From the NCBI GenBank assembly GCA_944470555.2, contig OX104134.1:113020701-113084700 (forward strand): a stretch of DNA of 64,000 nt, in the 5' to 3' direction. The position numbers were made by a program, and so were the translations under genes. Below the pieces are notes generated by a model, which saw only the letters and a program-made list of their open reading frames with translations, had not been told where the DNA came from and made no database searches. Positions within the stretch are counted from its first letter, which is position 1, and every line of letters starts with the position of its first letter. The stretch comes from Heterobilharzia americana (Eukaryota; Platyhelminthes; Trematoda; Strigeidida; Schistosomatidae). Shown piece after piece: positions 47,751-60,300 of the stretch.

Positions 47751-48879
47751 GTGAGTCAGTTTTTTAAAGTTTGGTGGAATTTTGTCAGATTAATGTGGTA
47801 TTCTGTACTGTTTGGTGATCACATAGTTCTAATTTCAGTGGTTACAAACAAATACTTCAAGTAGAGTTCTACATACATCCTTTGGTTCATGAAATTATAT
47901 TCATTTGGAAAATAGAGGAGAGATTGACGGTTTTGGTTAAATTGGGTACTGCTCAACAGATGTTTCCAATTTATAATTTCTATTCAGTTTTGCCAGAATA
48001 CGCCTGCGTAGGTAATGATCCCTTCGTCAGATGTCTTGGCAGGGGTCGTAAGACGTTGCTTGTCTTCTTACAGATTACAGGAAACTGTTCTGTTAGTTGT
48101 ACAAATTGATGCTTCTTATTTGGTCCTCTTTTTCAACTTTCACCCCCATCGTCATTGCTTAAACTGTTATCTATTCTAAATGCTGACCAAATTGTATCGG
48201 AGGAGTTTCTGTACCGTGATTACAAAGCTTAGTGATTGGAAACCTCAGAAAATGATATTTTATCTTCTGTGGTCAGAGGATTACAACAAAAATCCTCAGA
48301 CATCAGTTTTATGCACATTAAGACAAACCAGGAAGACGTACGTATGTGTGGTGAAACATAGTCGTTTCAGTTGTATTATGTGTGAATGCAGTCCTCAATG
48401 AGACACTCAACTGACTAAGGGAGTACTAGTTTCGGTGATGAGTGTCATAAAGTACAAAACTTAGGCTTAAGACTTCCTGCTATAGTTTTTAACTGTCCTG
48501 TAGCAATATAGTGCGTTTTACTTACTTCCATTGAAAATGTCCTTATTACTATTTTAGATGTCTTCTTCAAAATAGTCGATTATTGTGGTGAAGATTACCT
48601 CTACTTTTTGACCTCAAACATTTTATCTTGAAATGTGAAATATTCCTCTGGATACCGCCAATAGTTGCAGTCGTATTATGCCACTCTTGTAACGTAATTA
48701 ACTGACTTACGGAGGACTATGTTTTTCACAGTTTCACTGTTTTTCTTCTGTATTCTGGGTTTATTATGTGCAATACCATAGTTGTTAGAATCACGTTTAT
48801 TATATGTTTATCACTAGTCAAGTAGGTGTTTTTATCAATGTGTCAGTCTTATTGACCTTCACCTTTATTTTTTATGCAG
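47751..48879 (+). other. Cotransporter intron 3
   Basis: An intron of about 1.1 kb, GTGAGT to TTTATGCAG. No element recognised. Short open frames inside it have no support. Confidence 0.8.
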
Positions 48880-49026
48880 AACAAACGTTTGGGCACTATA
48901 TTGGGTGTTTTCCTACCATGCTGTCAAAATATATTTGGCATACTTTTGTTCCTTCGGGTTGGATGGATCACAGGTGTAGCAGGTGTTCTTCAAACATTCA
49001 TCATAGTATTACTTTGCTGTAGTTGT
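48880..49026 (+). CDS. K-Cl cotransporter, exon 4 (first membrane segments)
   Basis: A 147-base exon (49 codons, phase 0), acceptor TATGCAG and donor TGT|GTAAGT. It encodes [40 protein letters not shown], then IIVLLCCSC. This matches transmembrane 1 and the start of transmembrane 2 of SLC12A4-7 proteins ([31 protein letters not shown] then CCSC). The LPCxQNIFG sequence is specific to K-Cl rather than Na-K-Cl cotransporters. The joined frame so far is 152 residues, out of more than 1000 expected. The next exon (family motif TMLTAISMSAIATNG) is not visible to the right edge, implying an intron of at least 15 kb. Confidence 0.95.
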
Positions 49027-50084
49027 GTAAGTTGTGGTTTTTTAATTCAAAATGTCGTAATTTAACTATTGGTGTGTATTTACCAAAACTACCGTGATAA
49101 TTCCTAAGTTACAGTCAATGTATGTTTAACACTCATTTTCCCTAATAGCAAAATGAATTTTATCATTCATGTGACGTATAAAAAATTTTTTCTTAGTAGT
49201 CTCAGCCTTAATTAATATATTCATAGTTTTCTGTTTACTTAGGTAGCTTATTCAAATGATTTTTAGTGTCTTCTTTTTCTGGACTGGTTTATTAATGAGG
49301 CTTTCGTTAACATAACTTTTATTTGATACTGCAACAGCGATCTAATGAAGATGATGTTGATGTTCAGCAACAAGTGGAGGATTAAGCAAAGGCATGTCAG
49401 AACTTGTGTGAATGGTTAGAGGAATTGCGAACGCCTCACTATCTGTTCATAATATCTCTTTTAGGAGATTGCTGATGAAAGAATCAATTTCATGCCTATG
49501 GAACCTGTTCTGATTAGAATCTTCTTCTGATCAGTTTTCATCTTCCCGTTGACTCAGTTATAACTTGTATGTCTCTGCACGGATGAAATGGATTAACAAG
49601 GTTATAGGTAGATAGAGCTAATGCAACGCACTTAAAAAGCTATTAACTGCAGCTCCGAAGAACATTTTTTTTAATACCGATGAATGTAATCTGAAAACGG
49701 AAACCAGTGGAAGGGCTTACAGTTGCACTTATTTGTCGAGGATCTATTCAATATTTCCTCAAAAAACCACTAATATGTATGGACTAAGATTTAATAATTT
49801 CAGTGCAAGAAAGTACTGTTAATTTCCACACTTAAACGTAGGTATTAAGACAGATTTCAATAAACCGCTTACACTGCAGTGTATAAAGTTTAATAACCTT
49901 AGCAATCGTTTCTTCTCTGTTAGCAAACCGAGCAGTACATTTCATTCATACTCTAAGTAAATCTAGTTTACCCTACTTGAACTACTGTTGCGTTTCGGAT
50001 CTTTTTGTAATGCTAGTAAAGCGACATTTTATTCATTGATACAAACTGAAGCCATAAAATCTCACTTCTTTATGAAGTTGACAC

Positions 50085-50170
50085 TCTGATGTCACCATGG
50101 ATGGTGACGAAGCGTTCACAATAAAACATCCAATCCCAGAAAACACAGAACCATCGTCATCCTCATTTTA
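50085..50170 (+). repeat. Solo Penelope-type 3' tail with stem-loop
   Basis: CTGATG is followed by a hairpin with a perfect five-base stem (TCACC / GGTGA) and CGAAGC. The tail ATCGTCATCCTCATTTTAAG then follows, parallel to the tail at 16470-16580. The layout resembles a hammerhead (CTGATGA - stem II - CGAAAC) with the last core A of each strand altered or missing. Confidence 0.45.
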
Positions 50171-50242
50171 AGCTGCTAGTTTTTACTATCATTTCGAAAT
50201 TCCGTCTAGTTCTTCACATACCGAAATATTTCTTTAATGCAT

Positions 50243-50263
50243 GAGAGAGAGAGAGAGAGAGAG
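50243..50263. repeat. (GA)n microsatellite
   Basis: A GA dinucleotide run of about 21 bases. Confidence 0.95.
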
Positions 50264-53200
50264 CTACTTAACTTTAATGAGATCTTGGTAGAGTACACAG
50301 AGAATAGCATGTATAATAATACAGAAATTAAGTATTTTTGTTAGTGTAAACTTTTCAACAGCTGAAGGTAGATAAACTAGACCGAGAGCAATAATTGACT
50401 CACGTAAACTACTTGCAAACCAGCTCATTATAGTATAACAATTTCTTCCCACAGCATATCGATAGGACATGTATCAGAAAATTATGCGGTTGTAAATACC
50501 AAATAAAGCAAAAGTGTATATAACGTATTCCCATAAAAGAGCCACACTTGATGCACTAACTTCGGAAAATCACTCCTAAAATATGGCTTTATGAATTATC
50601 TCACCAACAAACCTGTGGTACTCATCTTCCCACTGAAGATTTATTCCTTACCTGTTGGACTGTGATGGTTAATTTAAAAAATTCTACTATCTGTGTAATT
50701 ATATTTCCGCTTTGTGTAAGATCATTGAGTCTTCTAAGAGTCTATTCGTAGCTAATCAACCTTATATGTTATACTCTGATCTTGTTCGTTGACCTGATAA
50801 CTGTCGTTTACTACTTACTTTTCTTTTATTTAAAACAAAATACCCCTGCCTTTATGTCTTAGCTTTTCTTCCAGTGTAAGGAAGGAAAATTAAGCCAAGA
50901 TTATAGTATCAGCGCATATTTAACCCATTTTAGTTTTTTTTCTAACCAAGGGAAAAAAGTTTATGAAATCTACTGAAATTTACCTAGGAGTTTTACTACT
51001 TAATTAAATCAAGTGGTAAAAGTAGTCTTTGTGCGGTATAGGATTATATACTTCTTCAGTTTAAACAGTTTTTCACGTTTTTCCCTAAAGAGTGACATCA
51101 GAGTCAGATTATAAAACCATTCCTAATATATTTATTCTACAGAAAATCTCTCTGAAGTCTTTTTTGCTATTTTTAATATTTATAAAGTTACTCACTGTCA
51201 CCTTGAAGCTTTTTTGATTTTTTCTGTTTTTATGTTAAACGGTCAACTTTCTTTTTTCCTTTTTTACCGTAAACTTATTTTCTAATCTTCACCTATTCCT
51301 TTGTTCCTTATGAACATACATTTTGATTGATTGTAGTTCTTCAATTATCCCCAGTTGTTGTTGCTTCATCTTCTTTTTTTTGTCTTTATTTTGTTGACTT
51401 TTATTTGCTCAGATATAACAATTCATCAATAGAGAAATAAAGAGAACTGAAAGTTTTACATGTTCTGTGTCATCGTAAGAGATGCAGAGAGATTGTGATA
51501 TTGTTTTTTGTTGATATTTGTTTCACCGATTTTGAAAGTAGAAGAGATGATCATCTCAGTTACCTGGAACATCTTTTTCAATTTAATTATTTGGACGAAG
51601 ACAGTTCAGATTATGAAGCTAATATGTGTATTCACATGCAGTGATGCAAAGATTCTGCGTCAACACTTCTAGGTTCACAGTACTTGATGTCGTAATTATG
51701 GTCACTTATGCTACCATCTTTTAGCGTAAGCGCATAATTTAAATCTTGAAATGTTTTTAAAATTTCATTTCTTTACATATATGATGAACACTAAGTAAAG
51801 ATGATGGCATTTCAAGTCAGGCATTTTACTGTAAACCAATGGACTACAGTTTCAGACATAATTTCACCTGCTAATGCTTTAACAAATAGCTGGTGTCACT
51901 GGCGTCAGGTGTGGTCTACGACCCAAAACACAAGCTTGAAGGTATTTTAAGGATAAGAAATAGACCTTGTAGGAAAAGAAAAAGATTTATTACAGGTTTG
52001 TGGGGACACTATTGCAAACCAATAAGGTTACACGAAGTTTATTGATTTTTCTTTGTGGTCTGTTCACTTGTGCAGCTCTCATGTCCAGCCAGGGGATTTT
52101 CTGAAGTGGCGTATCCTATATTCCGAGATAAATGGTAATTATAGTTAGCTTCAGAATAACAGAAAAAGTGATGTTCAAGCAGTTTCCTAAGAATTAACCT
52201 CAAATCTCTTTGTTTTCGCAGAAAATTTGAACTAGTTATGCATTGTCCTACCGGTCACTAGGAAAAAGCAAATCCACTTATATCTCAGCATTTTGATTGG
52301 CCGAATCCCTATGATTGCAAGTTACCACTGTTATTATTGGCGAATGACCCACCATCTTTGCATCTTTATGAAGTTGAATTCAAAATGTAGGTACTGAACA
52401 TCAATATTATGGTAGGGTGTGGTTCGTTATCAGATTTATGGATTTGGTGTAGCACTGTCTGATAGAAGAAGATTCAAACACTTTATAGCTCATGATTACA
52501 TCAAGGTGCTCAAAAAGTTTTCGATAGTTAGAAGTTCACTGAAGATTGTAAATAAACTGATATCAAAGCGATTCTCCTTGAGGATTACCACGATAGAAAC
52601 CTTTAAAATCCAAATTGTAATGTTATAGGATCAAATCAAGTAGTCTTTTAGATACATTAGAAATGATACTTGATTGTATACAATCTTGAGATGGTTTTAT
52701 TCGCTGCTATTCTGCATAACAAATGTATTTACTGCAATTTGAGCTGAATTTATTCATAAACAGAAGTAGATTTCAATGTCTGTAGTGAAAACCCATGAGT
52801 GCCTTATAAGAATAACTGAATGGTTACTTTGGAATTCATAAAATTTAAAATGTAGTTAGTCAGGAAGTTTTGAAAAGCTTAGGGTCGAATTCAACAACTC
52901 GTTTGTTTTGCTTCAATAGGGTGCTTCTGTAAAAATTGCGTCTAACAAATACTGGTTTCCTCTATGATAATGAAGATTTTATAATTTATGCCTTTGCTTG
53001 GTAGTCATTGTTTAAAATTTTTAAAAACAGCGTGAAGCGATGTTTACACTGACCATTGAACATCAGTTGAACCCAACTCTAGGAGCTTCAATTAGAGCTA
53101 AGAGAAAACATTAGTGATTTTCTATATTTTCTGATGTGATATTACGTCTGCAAAGAAAGAACAACTCAGAATTAAGTTCGCTCCCCGGATGTCAAATATG

Positions 53201-54040
53201 AATGGTTGTGGAAGGAAGAATTTCCATGTCACTTCTAGTCACCAGATTACAGTGAGGTAGAGAGTGAAAAATTAGAAAAAAAAATTAATATCAAGGCACT
53301 TTTGTCAAGAAAGTGGATTGCATACCAGAACACACAAATGTTTAAATACTGTCGCCGACTGTTATTCTCTATTACCGTCTTATATTTTTAGAAACTTTCT
53401 TAATTTGTCCAATGTTGTGTTTTTTTCTTCATTTTCTTTCCCGCATCATTAAGGTAGGCTAGTTACTACAGTGAGCCTAAGACGCTGAACTGTTGTGAAG
53501 TTAAAATGTAGATGGCCGATGAAGTATTAGGATCACGTTTACTTTTTAGCTGTCGAACCAGTTTTATCACAAAAATGTTTCTATCCTGTTCTTTCACGTG
53601 ACAAAGATTGGCATTCACGCATAACAGGCTGAATGAGAGTAATAAAAGAGTACTGTTTTAAGATACAATACCAAGATTGCTGACCAACCTTTCATCTTCT
53701 ACCCTGTTTCTGACCTTACTGATAAGGCACAAAAGTCTACTGGAAGTTGGGTATAAAATGCTTTCAGGAAGAATACAAAGAAACATTCATTCACACTTTT
53801 GCTCTGAAGTTCTGTACTTTTGCATTCCTCTTAAGAGTAAATCCAGGTATCGAAACTCAGACAAGTGTAATCTTTGCGTGTTAATACTTCCTACAATTGC
53901 AAAACGAAGTACATACACTTATGTGCCAGTGACACAGTTCAACGTCGTATAGCTAATTCATGGGATGTTATTTAGACCGAGTATCACTTTTATAATGACA
54001 CTGTGGAAGATGCTGGTTAGGCAGTAGCAATTTTCTTTTG

Positions 54041-54053
54041 TAAGATATTAAAT
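54041..54053. repeat. Target-site duplication, left copy
   Basis: TAAGATATTAAAT, identical to 57376-57388, flanking the LINE on its 5' side. Confidence 0.85.
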
Positions 54054-54304
54054 AACCTCGCCTGGTTAACTAGTTCACTAGTTACTAGCCGGTCCTAAGC
54101 CCGGGTAAAGAGGGAAGGTTGGGCATAGGGCTACCAACCCTACCCCCTAAAACAAATCCAACCACTAAAGAAACTTCACAGCACAAACAAAATATAAAAA
54201 ATAAAAACAAACTTATTCCTCACTGGAATCGGAGAGGCGAAATGACGCCAGTTGGTGAAAGCCTTCGGGAAGCCAATTGGCCGATGTGTCTTCTCTCGAC
54301 GAAA

Positions 54305-54790
54305 GCGAAAGTAAACGTGGGGACATGGGATGTCCGCACCATGTTTGAACCCAGCAATGCAGCCCAGATTGCAAAAGAGATGAGAAAGTATCACATTGAA
54401 GTGCTTGGAATTTGCGAAAGCAGGTGGAATATAAGTGGACTCTCCAAACTGTCAACTGGAGAGTCAATAATCTACTCCGATATTGTCACACAGACGACAA
54501 CCATGAGCACACTGAGTTATGGAGTGGCTATCATGATGTCCCCAACAACATCGAAGGCTCCCATACAGTGGGAACCAATCTCCTCCAGGATCATAACAGC
54601 AATGTTCAACTCAAAAGAAAGGAAGGAAGGTCACACTCATACAGTGCTACGCTACGCACCTACAAATAATGCACAGCAAGAGAAAAAGGAGGAATTCTAC
54701 AGACAACTGCAATCAACACTGGACAAGACACCACCTCAGTTGGCGATATCAAAGTTCATTCTAATGGGCAGGGTGACATGCATGCCAAAC
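54305..54790 (+). pseudogene. LINE-A endonuclease domain
   Basis: Reads VGTWDVRTMFEPSNAAQIAK then EVLGICESRWN (the catalytic Glu context) and LRYAPTNNAQQEKKEEFYRQ. This is the order of an apurinic-like endonuclease of RTE-clade LINEs. At FILMGRVTCMPNWEGK the expected GDxNAKxG motif (MGDFNAK) is altered to MGRVTCM. The catalytic Asp and Asn positions there are lost or shifted, probably by a one-base frameshift. The frame ends at 54820. Confidence 0.78.
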
Positions 54791-55761
54791 TGGGAGGGGA
54801 AAACACAGGAAGAGAACTAACCATCGGCCAAGAAGCGCTAGGTGAGGTGATGAACGAGAATGGAGAATTGTTTGCAGAATTCTGTGCATTCAACGATTTG
54901 GTGATTGGAGGCGAGGCAGTGTGTTCAAGCACAAGGATATCCACAAAGTGAGCGACATGGATTTGATTTCACCAGACACCAGGACACACTACACTAAAAA
55001 TCAGATCGACTTCATCTCAATATGAAGAAAGTGAGGCGCAGCTTACTGGGCACAAGATCAGATCAAGAAGTGGAGCAGATGTAGGTTCACACCACTCACT
55101 ATCTAGTGCAAGGAACCTACCTACCTTCAAAATCAAGCTGAAAGACTTCAAGGAAGCTGGTGGTAGACCACAGTTCAAATTCAACACCCACAACAGAAAC
55201 TGAACTGAAGGACGAAACTACAAGCAACATCTTCACGGTAGCCATCAAGACTAAATGGGAGATATCCAGTAACATCCCTGAAGAAACCTGTGTGGAAGAA
55301 CACTGGAACTCCTTGAAAGCTATGTGGTAAGAAACCTGCACAGCCGTATTAGGAAGGAAGAAGAAAGAAGATAAGGAGTGGAATGAATCTCGATGGACAC
55401 ATGGAAGCTGATGGAGCAGGGAGAGGAGGATGGTGAAGCAGAAGATAAACCAGTGCAAGGATACACAACAACAAGAGGAACTGAATACAATGTATAAAAC
55501 ACTACACTGGACAAAGAAGTGAAGAATAGTCCACGCAGAGACAAAACACACTTCCATGACACATTGGTAAGTGAAGCAGAACAGGCTGTAGGTAGGAGAG
55601 ACAGAGACCTGACAACATTGTATCAAATAACCAGGTTACTAACTGGGAGGGGAGAGATCAACACATATGAAACCAATAAAAGATGATGAAGTGAATCTAA
55701 TTACCGAAGAAGAGAAACAAAGGAAACAATGGGCCGACCACTTCAAAACGCTCTTGAATCG

Positions 55762-55785
55762 ACCACCACCACCACCACCACCACC
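55762..55785. repeat. (ACC)n trinucleotide repeat inside LINE-A
   Basis: An ACC run within the linker between endonuclease and RT. It would code for Thr or Pro/His depending on frame, and is a likely expansion. Confidence 0.85.
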
Positions 55786-55859
55786 TGCACTTCATCCAGA
55801 AATACCACCTACAGCCCAGCCACAGAACTACCAGTGAACACAGGCCCTCCAACAAAAGT

Positions 55860-56620
55860 CGAAGTCCTGAACGCCTTGAAGCTACTGAAATGCAGGGAAG
55901 CACCAGGACCAGATGCAATTCTGCCAGAAGCACTGAAAACAAACCTAGAGACAACAGTGGACATGCTCACACCACACCACTATTGCAGAAGGTGTGGAAG
56001 GAAGGGAAGGTACCCACCTCAAGTAAAATATTAAGCCGCATCATCTTGGAGAGACTAAAGGGTGCACTGGATTCAAAACTACGACAGGAACAGGCTGGCT
56101 GCATTCAGGAAGCACAAATTATGTGCTGTCCGACCTGCAACGCTACGTTTCGCATCATCATAGAACAGAGTATAGAATGGCAGTCAACTCAACTCTACCT
56201 CAACTTCATCGGCTTTGAAAAGGCCTTCGACAGCGTTGACCGAGAGGTAATTTAAATGCTGCTTCAATACTATGGAACACCGCAAACCGTTATCAGCCTC
56301 ATTCAGCAACTATATGAAGATGCCACATGCCAAGTAATTCACAGTGGGAAGTTCAGTGATGCTTTTGAAGTAAAAACAGGAGTGAAACAAGGCTGTCTAC
56401 TACCACCCATGATATTCCTGATCGTGGTCAACTGGATAATGCAGCAAACAGTGAGTAGCGAGAAGAGGAAGATACGCTGGACTGCGGAAAAGAACCTAGA
56501 AGGTTTGGACTTCGCCGATGACTTGTGTCGGATGTTGCACAAACTTGAAGATCTACAGGCGAAAACTAACAAGTTGTCAGAAGAGGCAGGGCAGCGAAGA
56601 CGGGACTTCAAGTGAATCTA
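55860..56620 (+). pseudogene. LINE-A reverse transcriptase domain
   Basis: Blocks in order: EAPGPDAILPEAL; a shift to another frame; then SKILSRIILERLKGALDSKL directly after WKEGKVPT, which implies loss of about 25 residues including the usual GNWRGI block. Next come QEQAGCIQEAQI and FIGFEKAFDSVDREV (first catalytic Asp). A TAA at 56253-56255 comes just after that block, then GVKQGCLLPPMIF. The catalytic box LDFADDL is intact at about 56505-56525. The frame ends at 56615. Confidence 0.83.
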
Positions 56621-57361
56621 GAGAAGACAGAGGTGATGAAGATGCCCAACCAACAACACTTCCACCACGACCACCACCAACAGCAACAAACTCCAATCAC
56701 CATCAACGGGATAAACTTAAAGGAAGTAACCTCCTTCACCTATCTAGGCAGCACTGTTTCAACTACAGGCGGCACAGACGAGGACGTCAAAGCCAGCCAG
56801 AATCGGAAAAGCAAGACAGGTGTTTATTAGCCTGAAACCAGTGTGGAGATCTTCTGCACTCAGCATGTGGAACAAGATCGGGATTTTCAACACCAACGTC
56901 AAATCAGTGCTTCTGTATGGTTCAGAGACTTGGCGCGTTGCGAAGGGGATTTCCAACAAACTACAGACATTCATCAACAACTGCGTACGCTAACTCGTTG
57001 CTGAAGATCAGATGGGTTGCCAGAAAGAATAGCCATCAATGAGCTCTGGCTGGGCAACGAACCAGTCAAGAACCTATCGCTCAACAAGTATCCAGTAGAA
57101 GGAAGTGGGGATGGATTGGGTATACACTGAGAAGGCCGACTGGGGACATCACGCGTCAGGCCAGTTGCTCGAGTGGAACCCCGTTGGGAAGCGATGAGTT
57201 GGGCGTCCGAGGTGAGGGTGACATGGAGGAGATGGTGCGAGGAGGAAATGAGAGCTTGTGGGCTGTCGTGGATCCAGGTTCAAACGATTTCAGGGAACAT
57301 AGCGCATTGGAGATGTGCTACTGAAGCCCTATGTTCCATTAGGAACCCAAGGGACGAATAA
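56612..57361 (+). pseudogene. LINE-A C-terminal region
   Basis: Continues across frames with VNLEKTEVMKM, ITINGINLKEVTSFTYLGST, KSVLLYGSETWRVAKG and KLQTFINNCVR. It ends with decayed QLLEWNPVGKR and HWRCATEALCSIRNPRDE. GxTWR and LCS(I)xxxRD endings are typical of schistosome SR2-type proteins. Several stops and frameshifts are present. Confidence 0.72.
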
Positions 57362-57375
57362 TAATATAATAATAA

Positions 57376-57388
57376 TAAGATATTAAAT
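57376..57388. repeat. Target-site duplication, right copy
   Basis: TAAGATATTAAAT, following the AATAATA tail of LINE-A. The outer base next to each copy differs, so 13 bases is the full length. Confidence 0.85.
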
Positions 57389-60300
57389 CTGTGTAGATTG
57401 TCATCCTCAAGTAGGAATAGATTCTAATTGATGATCTATTTCCCAGGGCCTATTTAACCGATAGTTTCTGGTTGCTTCTGCAAATAGGTATTGCACAGTT
57501 ACTGTTAGCGTAGTGATAGATGTAACCTTATGAAGCCTGAAAGGTTATGTTAAAAGTAAACGCATGCCACATTATATGTGTTATTCTACTAGCCTGTTGG
57601 TTTTTTGGGGTTTCAGAATACATCAGATTGTTTTTAATGTCAAAGTAGTCAGTCAGCTTTTGTGTATTCGTATTAGACTTGTTCTTTTTCCTTTTAACAT
57701 TCATTGACACAATGTGGAGTTGTTCTTTGATTCCCATTCTTATTACTTCACAGATCATTATTACCAGTGAATGTTTATTTTCACGTACAGAGTCCCAAAT
57801 GTATTGAAGTCCAGACATGCATTTCTGTTCGTTTCTCTTTTTCTTGATTTGTCTGTATGTAGGAGATCAAAACAGCATCGTGTGTTCACTCTCATGAGAA
57901 ATTGTTTTTCGATATCCATTAAACTCTGTTGCTGGAGATTATATTCTAATTGATCTAACTCTTTTTTTCATGCATACTGTATTAATATGTTTTAGTTATT
58001 TGCTTTCATTTTTGCTTAGACACGGAACATCTTTTCAAATTTGATTGCGTCTGAGTTATTCGATTTCAGCAGTTTTATGCAATATCTGATTTTCAGACTG
58101 TCATTATTTGCTTTTGTAACTGTGGTAACTTTTGGTATAGGATGTTGAGAGCCAACTGATAGGAAGCTATGTATCTAGGCTTAGTACTTTTCGCTATTCG
58201 TGAGCTTGAGTTTCTCAAAGGTTTGAATGAATGCCAACAAACACCAAAGCTAGGTGGAATAGAGCTTTCTGTCGACTGACTGCCAACATTTGACACGAAA
58301 GTACAACGCATCATGTAGCCAAACTCAGTCTATAAACTTTCATCAGCACCCAGGACAAAAGGTAACAGACATATCGGATATCATCCAGTGACGCTCAAAT
58401 GGTATTGAAGTGAGCAGCCTTCGATGGGAACGGTCAGTGGTGTAAAACCTTTTACTCTATAGCTAGTACATTAACTAATTATTTGGTTGGAATCGCACTT
58501 ATTTAGGATAACTTTTTTTGTATAAACGTTCACAGGAAAGGCAACTGATAGAAGATGAACAAAATGCAGCGGAATGCATCTTATATTGTTTATTGACATT
58601 TCAAAGAAAGGCAGTGGTTAGCTCTATACTGACTGAAAAAAGAGAAATTATGAATTCCAAATAAATTATTAGAATTCCAAATAAACATGATAAGTAGTAT
58701 TCTTTCATTCATTTCGAAATAAATTCTTATTAAGACTTATTTTATAACGCATAGATGTCATAAACTCGCATCAGTTCATCAGTTTTATGAGTCGGAATCA
58801 TATCCACTTTAATTATCAAAGCAGACAACAGTTGATGACTCTATCCTATTCAATAAATCGGTACCATTACTCATCGAACGCAGTTGAGAAATAGAGTATC
58901 TAATAATGACATATCTTGACGGTCTTACTTGAAGGATACTTCTTGTTTCTTACAAGGTTATGAATTTGAAGTTTTGTTACAGGTGTTGTGTCCATTCGAT
59001 ATATTGTTTTCTACGCTTTGCTGAATGTACTTTTGGTGAATATTTTTCATTTACACTGACTGAAAGACTGAATTTCTGTTCATTTACATCTGAGTTTGCA
59101 TTCAATTTTCTTAGGACGATTCTATTCGCTTACTTGCTCGTAAAATTAAAAAATATTCCTCTTAGTTTGTGACTGCTCAACGATTTCAGAACAAAACGAA
59201 TTTTAGTCTACTGTTTTGTTTGTGTTCAATTTTCGTAAAATGTATTCTATTCAATCAACTTGCGGCGTGATATCCTTACTGGAGCTCTCAATTGCATCAT
59301 TAAGCTATTGGTTACTTTTGGAATCATAAGGAAAACGTATCAAATTGGAAGTTTATGTTATTGAGCATTGAAGCCTTATGAACGTCTATTCTTGTTCCTT
59401 TAACTGAGTGTAGTTTAAACACAGCGAGCATCTTATAATAACCAACCAGAATAATTCATCTTGGGCCGACAAACTGTTTCGAATCGAAGTGTTCGAAGTT
59501 CTAATACACGGTTTTTCTTCAAGCTGATCTTGACGAAAATTGGTTTGTAAACAAAGGGTTGTACATTGTTGCTCTTCTGTATTGTGAAGACTTATAGTTC
59601 TTGATCCTTTGCGCCAAACTTTGAAATTATTGGGTTTAATGCTTTATCTGATTTTTGTTATTTTCATGACCTGAGTAGTCCGTTTTCTAGCGATACCACA
59701 AGCTGACATGTTCCCCATCGTATTATCAAGCCAGGATATTTCGAATTCGAAGTTCTCATATACTCGCCGACGCTAAACTACCGTTACCAATGAATAATGT
59801 AAATAACTAGTTTTGAATGCGACTGAATTCTCATATGACTGCATTAACAGTCATCAACCTCCTTTATTTGCAAGTTATTTATTGTTGTGTGCATGGATAA
59901 CCACGATAACGAGGTTGTAGTTCATTTTTCGGTTCCAACAGATCGCACAAGCTGTGTTTTGTAACTAACTTACTACATGTTGAATTCCATGTTGTTGCTA
60001 TGCTTTAAAGCTGGAAGAAATTGAACTTGATGAGACAAGAAAAACTGATTAGTACTGATAAGTTCTTCACTGTTAGAGATAATAGAAAAATATTTGATTT
60101 TGTTCTTGAAATGAATAAGTGCTTGCACTACGCTGTACCTCTTTCTTCTGGTATGTTGTACATAAAATTTTCGTGCTTTCAAATCCCTTTAGAGCTAGTG
60201 GCTAGACAGAAGAAACTTATCGTGTGACTTGAGTTTTATAGTCACTGTGTATAACTTTTGCATCTATTGATTAATTACTGTGACTTAGAATGTCGTATGA

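Larger units (their letters stand above)
54054..57375 (+). mobile_element. RTE/SR2-type LINE (LINE-A), nearly complete span but broken
   Basis: A non-LTR retrotransposon of about 3.3 kb bounded by a perfect 13-bp target duplication. It begins with a GC-rich leader (CGGTCCTAAGCCCGGGTAAA), encodes an endonuclease then a reverse transcriptase and C-terminal domain, and ends in an AAT-type simple tail. The element is wholly within cotransporter intron 4, in sense orientation. The coding frame is split by several stops, a frameshift near 55970-55990 and a small internal deletion, so it cannot now move by itself. Preservation of the target duplication suggests moderate age. Confidence 0.88.

Noticed and set aside
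53677..53952. 91-codon plus-strand frame in intron 4
   Set aside because: No domain, no splice sites placed to include it in the cotransporter, and length within chance for this composition.
55117..55626. 169-codon minus-strand open frame
   Set aside because: It is the antisense of the RTE-type LINE, whose plus strand carries recognisable domains. The translation is low-complexity and Cys/Ser/Phe-rich.
58093..58314. 73-codon minus-strand frame that looks partly coding
   Set aside because: I could not match it to any protein or element. Length is unremarkable and no splice or start support was seen.
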